Source: Paenibacillus sabuli
GTDB lineage: Bacteria > Bacillota > Bacilli > Paenibacillales > Paenibacillaceae
Length of the DNA: 55,835 nt
Assembly (NCBI RefSeq): GCF_014705605.1
Contig: NZ_JACXIZ010000040.1
Coordinates: 1 to 55,835 of the forward strand
Reading direction: 5' to 3'
In this document: positions 8,372 through 18,142 of the stretch, piece by piece
How positions within the stretch are numbered: position 1 is the stretch's first letter
How the letters are laid out: each line of letters starts with the position of its first letter
Program-made: the position numbers and the translations under genes
The notes under the pieces: model-generated
Seen by the model: only the letters and a program-made list of their open reading frames with translations
The model's database searches: none
Told to the model about the DNA's origin: nothing

Positions 8372-11300
8372 ATGAAGAAGCTGCTGTTTCGTTTTGGATG
8401 GGGTGTCTTTTCACTTGCGGTGCTGCTGGTCCTTCCACTTATGGCCAATCAAGGGAACCAAGCATCGGCCGCCACGACGCCATACTTTTTCGATGGCTTT
8501 GAATCCGGATGGAACAATTGGATCAGTTCTCCGGGAAATGGGACCCCTGTGACGAGCACGAATCAGGCGCATGAGGGAAGCCGGAGTTACATGGTGGATG
8601 AGGACAAGGATGCCATCACATATGTAAGCGCAACCAATTTGAACCAAGTTGTCTCGATCTGGTTCTATGACAATGCATCGCAGGCCAATATGACGGTACT
8701 GGCGTTCGTTGATCCCAATCAAAGCATGAAGGATGTTGGAATCGGGGTAAACACAAGCGTGAGTACGACCAAGTACGTCACTCGGATTGCGGGGACGACC
8801 GTCGCGACGAGCGTCGACAGAACGACAGGCTGGCATGAGTTGGTTTTTGATTATCGTTCGAGTGCGAAAGCGGATCTATATATTGACGGGACATTTGTCC
8901 GCACGACCGATACGGTATCGTTCTTCAAGCGTATTGCTTTGGGAGATTACTGGATGGACGGGCAAGTGAGCGGTGTCTATTATGACGAAGTTACAATCTT
9001 GAACACATTTCCCTGGGTGACGGTTGAAGATGCCATGGGCTTCGAAGTGGAAGGCGCTTGGCAAAGTGAAGCGTATTTGTTGGAGGATAATCCCACCTTC
9101 AGTGAAGAGGATTTATTGGCCACCTCGACAACCACCTATGCTGCGCTGGCTTCAGGTCTTTCGATTTCCGACGAGCGAGTCCAAGCGGGCGGGGCCTCCG
9201 GTCGATGGGCGGACCATCCGTACTACCCGACGATTTCGACAAGAGTCCTCAATGAAGATTGGTCCGACGGCAACACCGTCACATTCTGGGTATATTCAGA
9301 GGAGCCGACCAAGGAAGAGGTAACATTGATCCTCTATAGCGATAATGCGACAACCGAATGGAAGGAATTTTATTATCGCGGCTTCGAGATTGATTGGACG
9401 GGCTGGAAGCAGTTACGTATACCTTTCCAGGCGTTCCAAACCTATGGAACGCCTGGTGGTTGGGACCAAATGGAAGAAATTAAATTTTCATCTAAATCCT
9501 TTCATCATCAGCCGAGTCCCTACACCGTATTGCATCTGGATGATTTTCGTGTGACGGAAGAGTCCCCCGCGGATATTGCGAATTTGCTGGATGAATGGAC
9601 GGATCCCGAGGTCGATCAGACATTTATCACGAAGTACCCTGCCGCGTTTGAAGATGTGTCTTTAATGGATGTGGTTTTATTCGTCAATCATTTGACGGAA
9701 TATGAAACGGCTTCGCCTTCCCGGCAGGCGGTCCTTGCCAGTCAGAATGCGGCTATCCTGGCCAGAAACGGGCTGACAGGTCAATCCTTTACACGCGATC
9801 AGTTCGTTGACGCTGCTGCGGCTCCATTAACAGGCGTTCATCATGATATTGTGGAGATGGATCCGGATGTGCTCAATCATTCGTACCCCGAACTGCGAGA
9901 TACGCCTACGGGTGCAATCCAATATGAAGCCTATTGGAAGAGTGAACGAGCCGTTTACGGATACAACCCGGCCTTTTACCCCGGACCGGTCAGTCTGTCG
10001 CCAGATGGACAGCCCTACATTAAGTATGGCAATAGCATCATTCAAGTCTATCACACCGAGGAGGAGCAGTGGCTGATTCATGATATCGAGCCCGTATATC
10101 ACAGCTATATCACAGGTACGCTCGGATGGGACGAATACATTCATCGGGACGATCAATTTTATCAGGATGTAAAAATTCGCTTCGATAATGACGGGGATGC
10201 GTACATTCTGGCCACTGTACAGAAATTGAATCCGGATGGGAGCAAGGCGCCAGCCATTGCGGGCTTGCTTTTACACTCCACGGACGGGTTAAAGTCTTGG
10301 GAGATTTATGAGCTGCCCAAAGCGTTCGGGAAATTCGAAAATCGCGAAACGTACAACGTGGACGCGATGAATGCTCCGCCGGTCATTACGCTTAGCGACC
10401 AATGGGCAAACGGCGCTGTAGATAAAGGGGGATACTTGTTGCTCCCGGAAAAACAACCGAACGGCACATTGGTGTTGCCCAGCGCGATTCAATTCTGTGA
10501 TGGCTGTATATCAGTGGCGCCGTATCATTCCGGCGATGCGAACATTGCGATCACTTCAGGGAGCAAGGTCTATCTCGTATTTGGCATGACGGATGTCACA
10601 CAATCGCCTTCCATTCCGTCGAACCATCCGGCCAACAGCTTGTCCTGGGTCAAAAATGGCGTCACATATTGGAGTCATGACGGGGTGCCGACTTATATCG
10701 TGAGCTATGATAAGACGACGCAGACCGTTTCCGATCCCGTGTTTGTAGGCTATGGCGGCAGATCGATAGATGCACATAACTGGCCGGCCTTGTCGATCGA
10801 TAGCACGGCTCGCTTGCATCTGGCCATAAGTGGACATCACGACCCCCTTTATTATGTGAGAGCAGTCAATCCGAATGATAATACGGCTTGGGGGACGCCG
10901 GAGCTTGTCGGCTCGGCGATCACGTACCCGGCCATGGTGATGGATGCGGACGACACGTTGTATATCATTCCGCGAGACTCCCAGCGTGGCTATCGCTTTG
11001 ATCTTACCTTGTACCGGAAAGAAATAGGGGCAAGTTGGGCGGGGCCTGTGCAACTGGTCAATCGTTTCAAACCCTATTATGAGGTATGGAATCAAAAGCT
11101 GACGATTGATCCGGCGACAGGCACCCTTTATTTGTCGTACTATTCCGCGGCCAGGCAGGTTCAATTTTTCAAGGATGAATATGATGCGATGATGTACATT
11201 TGGCCGGATCGAGAGAGGCTAGTGAATCCGGATGGGCTAAAAACACCGGTGGGGACGTATCAGACGCCAGGGAGAATGTACGTGGAGGCTGGGGGCATGG

Positions 11301-11389
11301 TGCCCTCTGAAATGACAACATTGATCTCAACTGACGGTGGCGATAGCTGGCATCTGGCCGAGACCTCCGACTACGCGTATACCCCATAG
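8372..11389 (+). CDS. Secreted multidomain BNR-repeat protein, candidate polysaccharide lyase or hydrolase
   Basis: This 1005-residue exported protein has a signal peptide at about 1-34 ending near ASAATT. A LamG-like sandwich (about 35-220) starts with FFDGFESGWNNW. A carbohydrate-binding-like module (about 225-400) and a helical linker follow. The last 500 residues form a BNR_4-like beta-propeller with Asp-box-like turns (STDGLKSW, STDGGDSW). Families with this propeller include ulvan-type and rhamnose-glucuronate lyases and sialidase relatives; which activity applies here is not readable. I choose ATG 8372 because AAAGGAGG lies 9 bases upstream, rather than the GTG at 8345. It closes the module A operon and is followed by a strong terminator. 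Confidence 0.8.
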   Translation: MKKLLFRFGWGVFSLAVLLVLPLMANQGNQASAATTPYFFDGFESGWNNWISSPGNGTPVTSTNQAHEGSRSYMVDEDKDAITYVSATNLNQVVSIWFYDNASQANMTVLAFVDPNQSMKDVGIGVNTSVSTTKYVTRIAGTTVATSVDRTTGWHELVFDYRSSAKADLYIDGTFVRTTDTVSFFKRIALGDYWMDGQVSGVYYDEVTILNTFPWVTVEDAMGFEVEGAWQSEAYLLEDNPTFSEEDLLATSTTTYAALASGLSISDERVQAGGASGRWADHPYYPTISTRVLNEDWSDGNTVTFWVYSEEPTKEEVTLILYSDNATTEWKEFYYRGFEIDWTGWKQLRIPFQAFQTYGTPGGWDQMEEIKFSSKSFHHQPSPYTVLHLDDFRVTEESPADIANLLDEWTDPEVDQTFITKYPAAFEDVSLMDVVLFVNHLTEYETASPSRQAVLASQNAAILARNGLTGQSFTRDQFVDAAAAPLTGVHHDIVEMDPDVLNHSYPELRDTPTGAIQYEAYWKSERAVYGYNPAFYPGPVSLSPDGQPYIKYGNSIIQVYHTEEEQWLIHDIEPVYHSYITGTLGWDEYIHRDDQFYQDVKIRFDNDGDAYILATVQKLNPDGSKAPAIAGLLLHSTDGLKSWEIYELPKAFGKFENRETYNVDAMNAPPVITLSDQWANGAVDKGGYLLLPEKQPNGTLVLPSAIQFCDGCISVAPYHSGDANIAITSGSKVYLVFGMTDVTQSPSIPSNHPANSLSWVKNGVTYWSHDGVPTYIVSYDKTTQTVSDPVFVGYGGRSIDAHNWPALSIDSTARLHLAISGHHDPLYYVRAVNPNDNTAWGTPELVGSAITYPAMVMDADDTLYIIPRDSQRGYRFDLTLYRKEIGASWAGPVQLVNRFKPYYEVWNQKLTIDPATGTLYLSYYSAARQVQFFKDEYDAMMYIWPDRERLVNPDGLKTPVGTYQTPGRMYVEAGGMVPSEMTTLISTDGGDSWHLAETSDYAYTP

Positions 11390-11440
11390 CAGCGTCACAC
11401 GGGCGAATTGCAGACTTGCAAAAAATGCGGCAATTCAGTC

Positions 11441-11478
11441 AAAGAGCCATCGACCAGTCATCTGGTGGATGGCTCTTT
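11441..11478 (+). terminator. Intrinsic terminator closing module A
   Basis: AAAGAGCCATC pairs with GATGGCTCTTT, and inner bases ACCA/TGGT also pair. It sits 52 bases after the BNR gene and marks the end of the AT-richer block. Confidence 0.85.
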
Positions 11479-11514
11479 AAAATAAGCTCATAATTAGGAC
11501 GGGGGGAATTTAGG

Positions 11515-11780
11515 ATGTTTTCTGATCGGGAACAGCTCCAAGAAGTCTTAAAAAAGGCAAATCAGTATGCACGCAAGCGCGCTAATGAATGGGGTGCCTC
11601 TCGGCTTTTTGGGGATCCATTGTAAAATGGAGGCCAATAAAACGCAGGAATATCACCAATGCGGTGAATGCTGTTCGTTTGTTGGCGTTGTGAAAAGGAT
11701 GGTTTTGCCCGAGCGATTCAAATCAATCGGCAGCCTTCTAAAAAATAGTCGGATACGCATCTTCGCCAGAGACGGTCGAT
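11515..11780 (+). pseudogene. Unrecognised decayed reading frame
   Basis: ATG 11515 follows GGGGGGAA and opens a 36-codon frame (MFSDREQLQEVLKKANQYAR...) that stops at 11623-11625. The same frame continues with several stops. A second overlapping frame (11567-11782) is cysteine-containing but matches nothing I know. It lies where base composition changes, so it may be the trace of an insertion or a lost gene. No function is proposed. Confidence 0.3.
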
Positions 11781-11898
11781 GAATGGCGGACTCAAGCAGT
11801 CAGGGGCGCACGAAATATGTTACTGGCGCTGGAATGCGTCAGGCTTTACGCTTGAATGGTTTCTTGAATCGGAACCTACAAGCGAAAGGATGGATCTG

Positions 11899-14800
11899 AT
11901 GAACAAATTATTCAGGGTAGCTGCGATTCTCTTCTTGTGCGTTTCACTGCTTCCGGCGGTAAGACCGGGTGGAGAGGCCAAGGCCTCGTCGCCGTCGCCG
12001 CAGTATGTGTCCATGGAGACCGAAACGCAAGGCGATTGGGTCGGGGTGTACGGGGCGGACGGCTATGTGCTTCCGTTTTTTTCGACGACGCTGACGGATG
12101 GGCGCGACACCCCGCCGGCCGCCGATGTCACAGATTTACCTGATTATGTAAACGGTTACTCGAAAGCGGGGACAAGCTATTGGGCCTTGTCGCCCAACGA
12201 TCCGCGCGCGCTGCAGACGCCGGATGGAACCGCCAGGAAGAAGATCAGCGTCTACGTCGGCACGACCGGGACGTACAGCTTTGATCTTGACGATGCCGAG
12301 CCGCATTTGTTTACCGTCTATACCACCGATTTTGGGTCGCAAGAGACCGTCGAACAGCGGTTCCAACTGCTGGACGACCAGGATCAGGTGGTCGATGAGC
12401 GGATGATCGATACCATTAATCAAGGCAAATATGTTACGTATATGGTGAGCGGCGATTTTAAGCTGAAGGTGACCAATGTCATCGGGAGCTACGCCTATGC
12501 CCAAGGCTTTTTCTTCGACGAGCCGGTGCCGATTAGCGTCGCCGATCTGACGCTCCAGAATTTGGGCGACCGCAAGGTACAGCTGGATTGGACGGATACG
12601 GCATCGACCGATGTGGATGTCTTGCGGAAAAAACAAGGCGAGAGCGCCTTCCAAAAGATCGGGGAGGCCGCCTCGGGTGTCACGACGTACACGGATGAAG
12701 ACCTGGAGGCCGGAGCCGAGTATCAATACGCGCTGCAGAACGTAGACGGCGAGCTGCGTTCCTTGCCTTCAGGCGCGGCCTCGATTGTCGTGCCGGCGTA
12801 TACGCAGACCCGATTGACGTTCGACTCGGCGGAGATCGAGGCGGATGCGGGGCAGACCCTGAACATCGGACTGACGCTTGAGACGGTCAGCGGAGCGGTG
12901 TACACGCCGCTGGAAGGTCAGGCGATCACGCTCCATCTGGAGGGGCCTTATGTCGGCAGTACGATCGAGGAGCAGCTCGGCACCGTCACCACGGATGCCT
13001 ACGGGGAAGCGCAGCTCGCGTGGACGGCCGATTATGCCGGGGCCTACGAGGTGGTAGCCGCGATGCCGCCGGATGATGACGAGCAGTTGGCCGCAGCCGA
13101 GGCGCGACTGCCGGTCGACGTGCGCATCGAGGCGTGGGAGCAGGCTCCGGTCATCCTGCGGACGTCGGAGGCGGTCCAGGCGGGAGAGGTGCTGTCAATC
13201 TATGGCGGCGGGATGGACGAGGCGGGGACGTCGGTATGGATCGAAGAGTGGACCGGATCGTCGATGCCGGCCGCGCCTTCCCCCGCCGCGCTTGAGCTGA
13301 CGACGGCCCAGCGGGAAGCGGAAGGCGGGCGATTCGCCCGGATCATCGTGCCGACGGCATTGGATAACGGCGTGTACGCCGTATGGGTCGAGAATACGTA
13401 CGGGTTGAGCGATCCGGTGCTCGTCAATGGCGCCGATCCGCACTGGCTGGCTGATGATGAGGCCTATGCAGGGTTGGACGTGCGGCTGATCGGGCGCAAT
13501 CTGGATGCGGCGGAATTCGGTGCGACGACGAACACGCAGGTGCGACTGGTCGACACCGTGAGTCAGCAGGTCGAGCCGGTCAGTGTAACGGATGTGTCGC
13601 CTTACGCGCTGGACTTTCAGGTGGGCAGCGCGCCTGCCGGCGAATACGCGGTCGAGGTGCGGAACGGCTCGAATGTGCCGTGGACCCGCTTGGCGGGCGA
13701 GACGCTGACGGTAGTGAGCGCAGGCGCGAATCCCGATCCGCTCGGCCTGAACGTATCCTGGGCCAAGGATTTTAACTGGGCAGAGGTCCGCGACATTCAA
13801 CTGGACTACGGGGCGGCGGGCGACGGCGTCACGGACGATACCGCGGCGATTCAGGACGCCATCGACGATGTCGCGGACGACGGCGGCGGGGTGCTCTATT
13901 TCCCGGCGGGCACTTACCCGCATACCGGGCTCGACATGCGGGCCGGCGTCGTGCTCCAGGGCGAGGATCACGATACCGCGATTCTGCATTTCGTCGGCAG
14001 CGGCGGCGCGATGTTCGGCAGCAAGGGCGACGGCGTCACCGTAGGCCTGACCGGATTCGCGAGCTTGAAGTTGACGGTGGATGCCTCCGGGCTGTCGGGT
14101 ACGGTGAGCTTGTTTGGATTGGGACATTCGTGGAACACGGCGAATCAGACGGCCAGCCGCTTCTTCGTGTACGACACGGTCGCCGACTTGCCGCTCGATG
14201 ACCAGCAGGTCGGCCTGGCGGCGGTCATTGGCGCGAAGGAAGACGTGTTGTTTTTGGACAATGCCTTTACCGGCTATGAGATGGGCATCTATTCGCCCTT
14301 CATCGAGCGCAAGCTCACGATTCGCAACAACCAATTCGATATTGCGGAGGGCAATATCATCAATACCGGCGCCAAGCGGATGATCATCGAAGGCAACCAC
14401 GGCACCGGGCATCTGATCCCCGGCGTGACCGAGGGCGGTAATTTCCGCGGCATCAAGTTCGGCATCGGCTCGCGCGGCTGGAATGCCGAAGAGATCTACA
14501 TGGCGTCCAATACGGTAGAAGGCGTCGGCTCGGAATTTAACGACGGCGAGACGCTGCTGATGGAGAATCCGCAATCGAATTTTGCGGACGGCGAGATTCT
14601 GGGTGCCACGTCCGATACAGCCACTCTTGGCATCGATTTCGAAGCGGCCGGGAAGAGCTGGAGCGAGCAGTGGAATATCGTGATCGTCGCAGGCAAGGGA
14701 CTCGGCCAGATGCGGAACATTACCGACTATGACGACCATGTGGTGACGGTGGATGAGCCGTGGACGATCGTCCCCGACCGCACGAGCAAGTTCAGCGTGC

Positions 14801-15378
14801 TGCGCATGGCGCGCGACGTCGTGGTGGCGGACAATGAGACCCTGGACAGCCGCGGCGGGATCCAGGTGTATCACAATACGTACGACGTCGTCATTGCCGA
14901 TAATGCCACGGATGACACCGAGGGCATCTCGATCTGGGGACGCGAATCGGACGTCAATTCGCCGGAGCCGGTATACTTCGCGCAGGTCAAGCGCAACACG
15001 CTGGTCGGCGCATCGCCGCATTTCGAGACGACCTGGGCCGGGGTCCACGCCGCACTGGGCGGCGCGCACAACGGACATATCGACGTAGTCATCGTCTATG
15101 GGGCGGAATTCAAGGGCAACACGGTCAACCGTCAGGGCTCGGAGGATGTCGCCACGCTGCGGGGCGTCGCGGCCGCGATGCCGATCGCTTTCCGCACGCC
15201 GCTCGAATTGACGGGCAAGGGCGTGCTGGCGACGCTGCTGGAGGGCAACGCCATTGCGCATTCGGATGTCGGCTTCCTCGTGTCGCCCGGCGTCGACGCG
15301 ACGTTCCTGAAGGACAATACGTTCACTTCCGTGGACGAACCGCTTCAAGACGAAGGGACGAATACGATCGACTGGTAA
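11899..15378 (+). CDS. Secreted pectate-lyase-superfamily beta-helix protein
   Basis: This 1159-residue exported protein has a signal peptide at about 1-30 (FRVAAILFLCVSLLPAV). A fibronectin-III-like domain (about 215-300: VADLTLQNLGDRKVQLDWTD) and Ig/filamin-like domains (about 310-600) follow. From about residue 620 there is a right-handed beta-helix opening with the Pectate_lyase_3 signature (DYGAAGDGVTDDTAAIQDAI and GGGVLYFPAGTY). Similar helices occur in GH55-like enzymes and polysaccharide lyases; the substrate is unknown. ATG 11899 has GAAAGGA 8 bases upstream; an in-frame ATG at 11779 would bury the signal peptide. It is a single-gene unit ending at a terminator. Base composition is clearly GC-richer than module A. 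Confidence 0.85.
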   Translation: MNKLFRVAAILFLCVSLLPAVRPGGEAKASSPSPQYVSMETETQGDWVGVYGADGYVLPFFSTTLTDGRDTPPAADVTDLPDYVNGYSKAGTSYWALSPNDPRALQTPDGTARKKISVYVGTTGTYSFDLDDAEPHLFTVYTTDFGSQETVEQRFQLLDDQDQVVDERMIDTINQGKYVTYMVSGDFKLKVTNVIGSYAYAQGFFFDEPVPISVADLTLQNLGDRKVQLDWTDTASTDVDVLRKKQGESAFQKIGEAASGVTTYTDEDLEAGAEYQYALQNVDGELRSLPSGAASIVVPAYTQTRLTFDSAEIEADAGQTLNIGLTLETVSGAVYTPLEGQAITLHLEGPYVGSTIEEQLGTVTTDAYGEAQLAWTADYAGAYEVVAAMPPDDDEQLAAAEARLPVDVRIEAWEQAPVILRTSEAVQAGEVLSIYGGGMDEAGTSVWIEEWTGSSMPAAPSPAALELTTAQREAEGGRFARIIVPTALDNGVYAVWVENTYGLSDPVLVNGADPHWLADDEAYAGLDVRLIGRNLDAAEFGATTNTQVRLVDTVSQQVEPVSVTDVSPYALDFQVGSAPAGEYAVEVRNGSNVPWTRLAGETLTVVSAGANPDPLGLNVSWAKDFNWAEVRDIQLDYGAAGDGVTDDTAAIQDAIDDVADDGGGVLYFPAGTYPHTGLDMRAGVVLQGEDHDTAILHFVGSGGAMFGSKGDGVTVGLTGFASLKLTVDASGLSGTVSLFGLGHSWNTANQTASRFFVYDTVADLPLDDQQVGLAAVIGAKEDVLFLDNAFTGYEMGIYSPFIERKLTIRNNQFDIAEGNIINTGAKRMIIEGNHGTGHLIPGVTEGGNFRGIKFGIGSRGWNAEEIYMASNTVEGVGSEFNDGETLLMENPQSNFADGEILGATSDTATLGIDFEAAGKSWSEQWNIVIVAGKGLGQMRNITDYDDHVVTVDEPWTIVPDRTSKFSVLRMARDVVVADNETLDSRGGIQVYHNTYDVVIADNATDDTEGISIWGRESDVNSPEPVYFAQVKRNTLVGASPHFETTWAGVHAALGGAHNGHIDVVIVYGAEFKGNTVNRQGSEDVATLRGVAAAMPIAFRTPLELTGKGVLATLLEGNAIAHSDVGFLVSPGVDATFLKDNTFTSVDEPLQDEGTNTIDW

Positions 15379-15384
15379 GGCTTT

Positions 15385-15422
15385 GGCGCCGGGCGGCTGC
15401 TAAATGGTGTTGCCCGAGCGCC
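15385..15422 (+). terminator. Intrinsic terminator after the beta-helix gene
   Basis: GGCGCCGGGC pairs with GCCCGAGCGCC with one bulge, followed by GGTTTT. It ends the single-gene unit. Confidence 0.65.
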
Positions 15423-15500
15423 GGTTTTGTGCCACGATGAGCGTATGCATGCCAGCGTGCGGCAATGAAGCAACTGATGACAGACAGGAGCGGGGAAGTC

Positions 15501-17816
15501 ATGCGAAAATTACGATGGATGCCATTCGGGGGCTCGAAGTGGATTACGAATACGTTGCTCATCTCGATTATTCCCGTGATTTTGTTCGGCACCGTCATCT
15601 ATCATCTGGGCTCTTGGATTGTGCAGCAGGAAGTGCAGCGCTCCTCTCAGGAAAGCTTGACGCAGGTGCTGGTCCAGGTGGAAAGCCAGATCAGCAATAT
15701 TGAACAGATGACCAATCAGTTGGCGCTGCAGTCGACGACCGGCGACCTGATGAACATCGGGGCCTCGCCGAGCTTGGCGACGAGCTTTCAGACCAATGAC
15801 ATGCGGGATCATCTCAATGTGATGCGCAGTTCAACCGACGCGATTCATTCGCTCTACTTCTATCACATTTCGCAGCAGATGCTGATCACGGCCGACGATG
15901 TGACGCCCGTTCGGGCAGACCGGTCGGGTCTGGATACCTCATGGATGGAACAGATGGATGCGCTGATCGCGGATCATCGGCAGCGCATGTGGGTCACGCA
16001 GCGCGAAGCGATCGACGATCGCGGGCAGGCTTTTTCGACGATCACGCATATCGTCATGCTGCCGCTGCTGTACAATGCGCCCAAGGCCGCCATTGTCGTG
16101 AACTTGAAGCCGGATTACATCAAGGAAGCGATCTCCAGCTTTCCGCTCGGCGCGCAGGGGCGCCTGCTCGTGCTGAATGCCGAGGGCGAGAGGATTGCCC
16201 ACGTGCGCAGCGAGGGCCTGGAAGGAGAGCCGTCGGAGACGGTGTTAGCGGCGATGCGGGGGTATGAGGGGCGCGACGGGGTGCTTACCGAGCACGTAGG
16301 CGGCGCTTATGTCACCTTGGCGGGCTCTTCCCGCAACGGCTGGACCTATGCCATGATCATCCCGGACCATGTGCCGCTGCAAAATGTCGAGTTTTTCAAA
16401 TGGACGATCATTCTGATTACACTCGTATTATGCGTGCTGGTGCTCTACTCCGCGTACTTCAGTCATAGCCGCTTTCAGCATGCAATCAAAAAATTGATGG
16501 AGAAGCTGGCAATCACGAGGCCTGCGGAGGAGCTGACTCCGGACCGGGATCACTTGGCCCGCATGGAGGTGCTGATTAACAAGCTGGTGAGCGAGGTGAA
16601 GCACGGGCGTAATCTGGAGAAGGAAAATTTCCCGCTCCTGAAGACGCACTTTTTGTACGCCACCCTGCACGGCAATTCTGTGGAGCTCTCCCGCTTGTCC
16701 AGCCGCGAATCGGAATGGAACCTGTTCCCGCATCCCCACTATTGTGTGCTGGCTGCGGAGCTTGACCCTGTATCTTCTGAAAACAATGCGAAGGACCGTG
16801 CCTTGTTTTTGTTCGCCGTAACCAATATTGCCTCGGAGCTGACGGATACGCTGGACCGCGAACGCACGCGGCTGGAGACGCTGATGACCCATCACCATGC
16901 GGTGATTGTGCTCAACTTCGCGGACGACCGACAGCTGGAATCGGCCGTATTGCCCTTCGCAGAGAATCTTCGCGCCGTGGTGGCGAAGGTGCTGAAGCGG
17001 ACCGTGACGATTGGCGTCGGAGGCAGCGTGAGCGACATCGCGCAGCTGACGCGTTCCTATCATGAGGCGGTACAGGCGCTGCGGATGAATTGGGCCAATG
17101 CCCATGATCGGGTGCTCCGGTACGACGATGTCGCGCGGGTGGCGGACAAGCTGATGCAATACCCGTATGACGAGGAGCAGGATCTGCTGCTGGCGCTGCG
17201 TTCGCGGGACCGGGAGGGCGCGGAAGAGAGCCTGCGCAGCTTTCGGCGCAAGATCGACGTGGAGCCGGCCTCGGAAAATATGGCGAAGACCTTTTACCTG
17301 CAACTGCTCGTTTCCGTCGTGAAGCAGGTGCAGGAGTACGACGATGACATGAGCCGCGTCTTTGGCGAGGACAATCCGTACGAGGCGTTCTTTCGACAGA
17401 CGTCCATCGAGCAGATCAACGGCTGGTTCGCGGCCGAGATTGTGAAGCGGATCATCGACTTCATGGAATCCGTCAAGCGCAGCCGCACAGAGGTGGTCAT
17501 CCGCAAGACGATCGATCTGATTCACGCGCGTTTTTGCGACGATCTATCGCTGCAGATGGCGGCGGACGAGGTCGGGATCAGCGCGAAATACTTGAGCCAA
17601 CTGTTCAAGGACGAGGTCGGAGAGACCTTCATCGAATACGTAACTCGCGTCCGGCTGAACGAGGCGATCGAGCTGTTGACCAAGACGGAGCTGACGTTGG
17701 CGCAGATCGCGGAAGAGATCGGGTACACCAGCGTGCAGCAGCTATTCCGCATGTTCAAGAAAAAGATGCATATGACGCCGGGCGAGTATCGCGAGCAGCA
17801 TGCCGCGAAAGAATAA
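15501..17816 (+). CDS. Membrane-anchored AraC-family transcriptional regulator (module B)
   Basis: This 771-residue one-protein sensor-regulator has membrane segments at about 15-36 and 300-322 around an extracytoplasmic sensor, a middle domain, and a C-terminal AraC-type DNA-binding domain at about 667-771 (LSLQMAADEVGISAKYLSQL, TLAQIAEEIGYTSVQQLFRM). ATG 15501 has AGGAG 10 bases upstream; the earlier in-frame ATG at 15465 is less likely. It has the same architecture as the 2268 gene and likewise precedes an LplB/YtcP/binding-protein operon, so the two modules share a plan. It ends at a strong terminator and would activate the operon starting at 18143. Confidence 0.9.
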   Translation: MRKLRWMPFGGSKWITNTLLISIIPVILFGTVIYHLGSWIVQQEVQRSSQESLTQVLVQVESQISNIEQMTNQLALQSTTGDLMNIGASPSLATSFQTNDMRDHLNVMRSSTDAIHSLYFYHISQQMLITADDVTPVRADRSGLDTSWMEQMDALIADHRQRMWVTQREAIDDRGQAFSTITHIVMLPLLYNAPKAAIVVNLKPDYIKEAISSFPLGAQGRLLVLNAEGERIAHVRSEGLEGEPSETVLAAMRGYEGRDGVLTEHVGGAYVTLAGSSRNGWTYAMIIPDHVPLQNVEFFKWTIILITLVLCVLVLYSAYFSHSRFQHAIKKLMEKLAITRPAEELTPDRDHLARMEVLINKLVSEVKHGRNLEKENFPLLKTHFLYATLHGNSVELSRLSSRESEWNLFPHPHYCVLAAELDPVSSENNAKDRALFLFAVTNIASELTDTLDRERTRLETLMTHHHAVIVLNFADDRQLESAVLPFAENLRAVVAKVLKRTVTIGVGGSVSDIAQLTRSYHEAVQALRMNWANAHDRVLRYDDVARVADKLMQYPYDEEQDLLLALRSRDREGAEESLRSFRRKIDVEPASENMAKTFYLQLLVSVVKQVQEYDDDMSRVFGEDNPYEAFFRQTSIEQINGWFAAEIVKRIIDFMESVKRSRTEVVIRKTIDLIHARFCDDLSLQMAADEVGISAKYLSQLFKDEVGETFIEYVTRVRLNEAIELLTKTELTLAQIAEEIGYTSVQQLFRMFKKKMHMTPGEYREQHAAKE

Positions 17817-17849
17817 GAGTCTGTGTCCGCTTGTCGGATACGGACTCTT
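17815..17849 (+). terminator. Intrinsic terminator after the module B regulator
   Basis: AAGAGTCTGTGTCCG pairs along 15 bases, with two G-T pairs, with CGGATACGGACTCTT. The remaining 290 bases up to 18143 hold no gene I can see; the operon promoter must be there but I cannot place it. Confidence 0.85.
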
Positions 17850-18142
17850 GTCTTTCGCGAGAGAATAGAAAGGATCTCGGAGCGTAGCTTGTGTCGCCGC
17901 CAGAGGACGGCGTCAGCCGATTCGCCTTGAATAGATGGATCATCGATCAAATTCCGGCCGATTACGCGCAGCATCGCCTTTTTCGCGGGATCAAGGCGCG
18001 TGCGGGCGCGCGGATCATGCGCCATGGAAATGTGTGAGTAGCCTCGGAATCCCTTCTTCGTGTAGCTTGGGTAACAGAGGCACAGCGCGACACCGCGACT
18101 GGCCATCTGTCCGAGACGATCAAGACGAAGGAGGGGCCACCC

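Noticed and set aside
13195-15348. Minus-strand open frame of 717 codons opposite the beta-helix gene
   Set aside because: Same shadow effect. The plus-strand frame encodes a clear Pectate_lyase_3 signature.
17850-18142. Gap before the module B transporter, searched for a promoter, cre site or small gene
   Set aside because: I could not place a convincing promoter, cre box or gene there. A GATGGATCA motif near 17934 loosely resembles the module C half-sites but occurs once.
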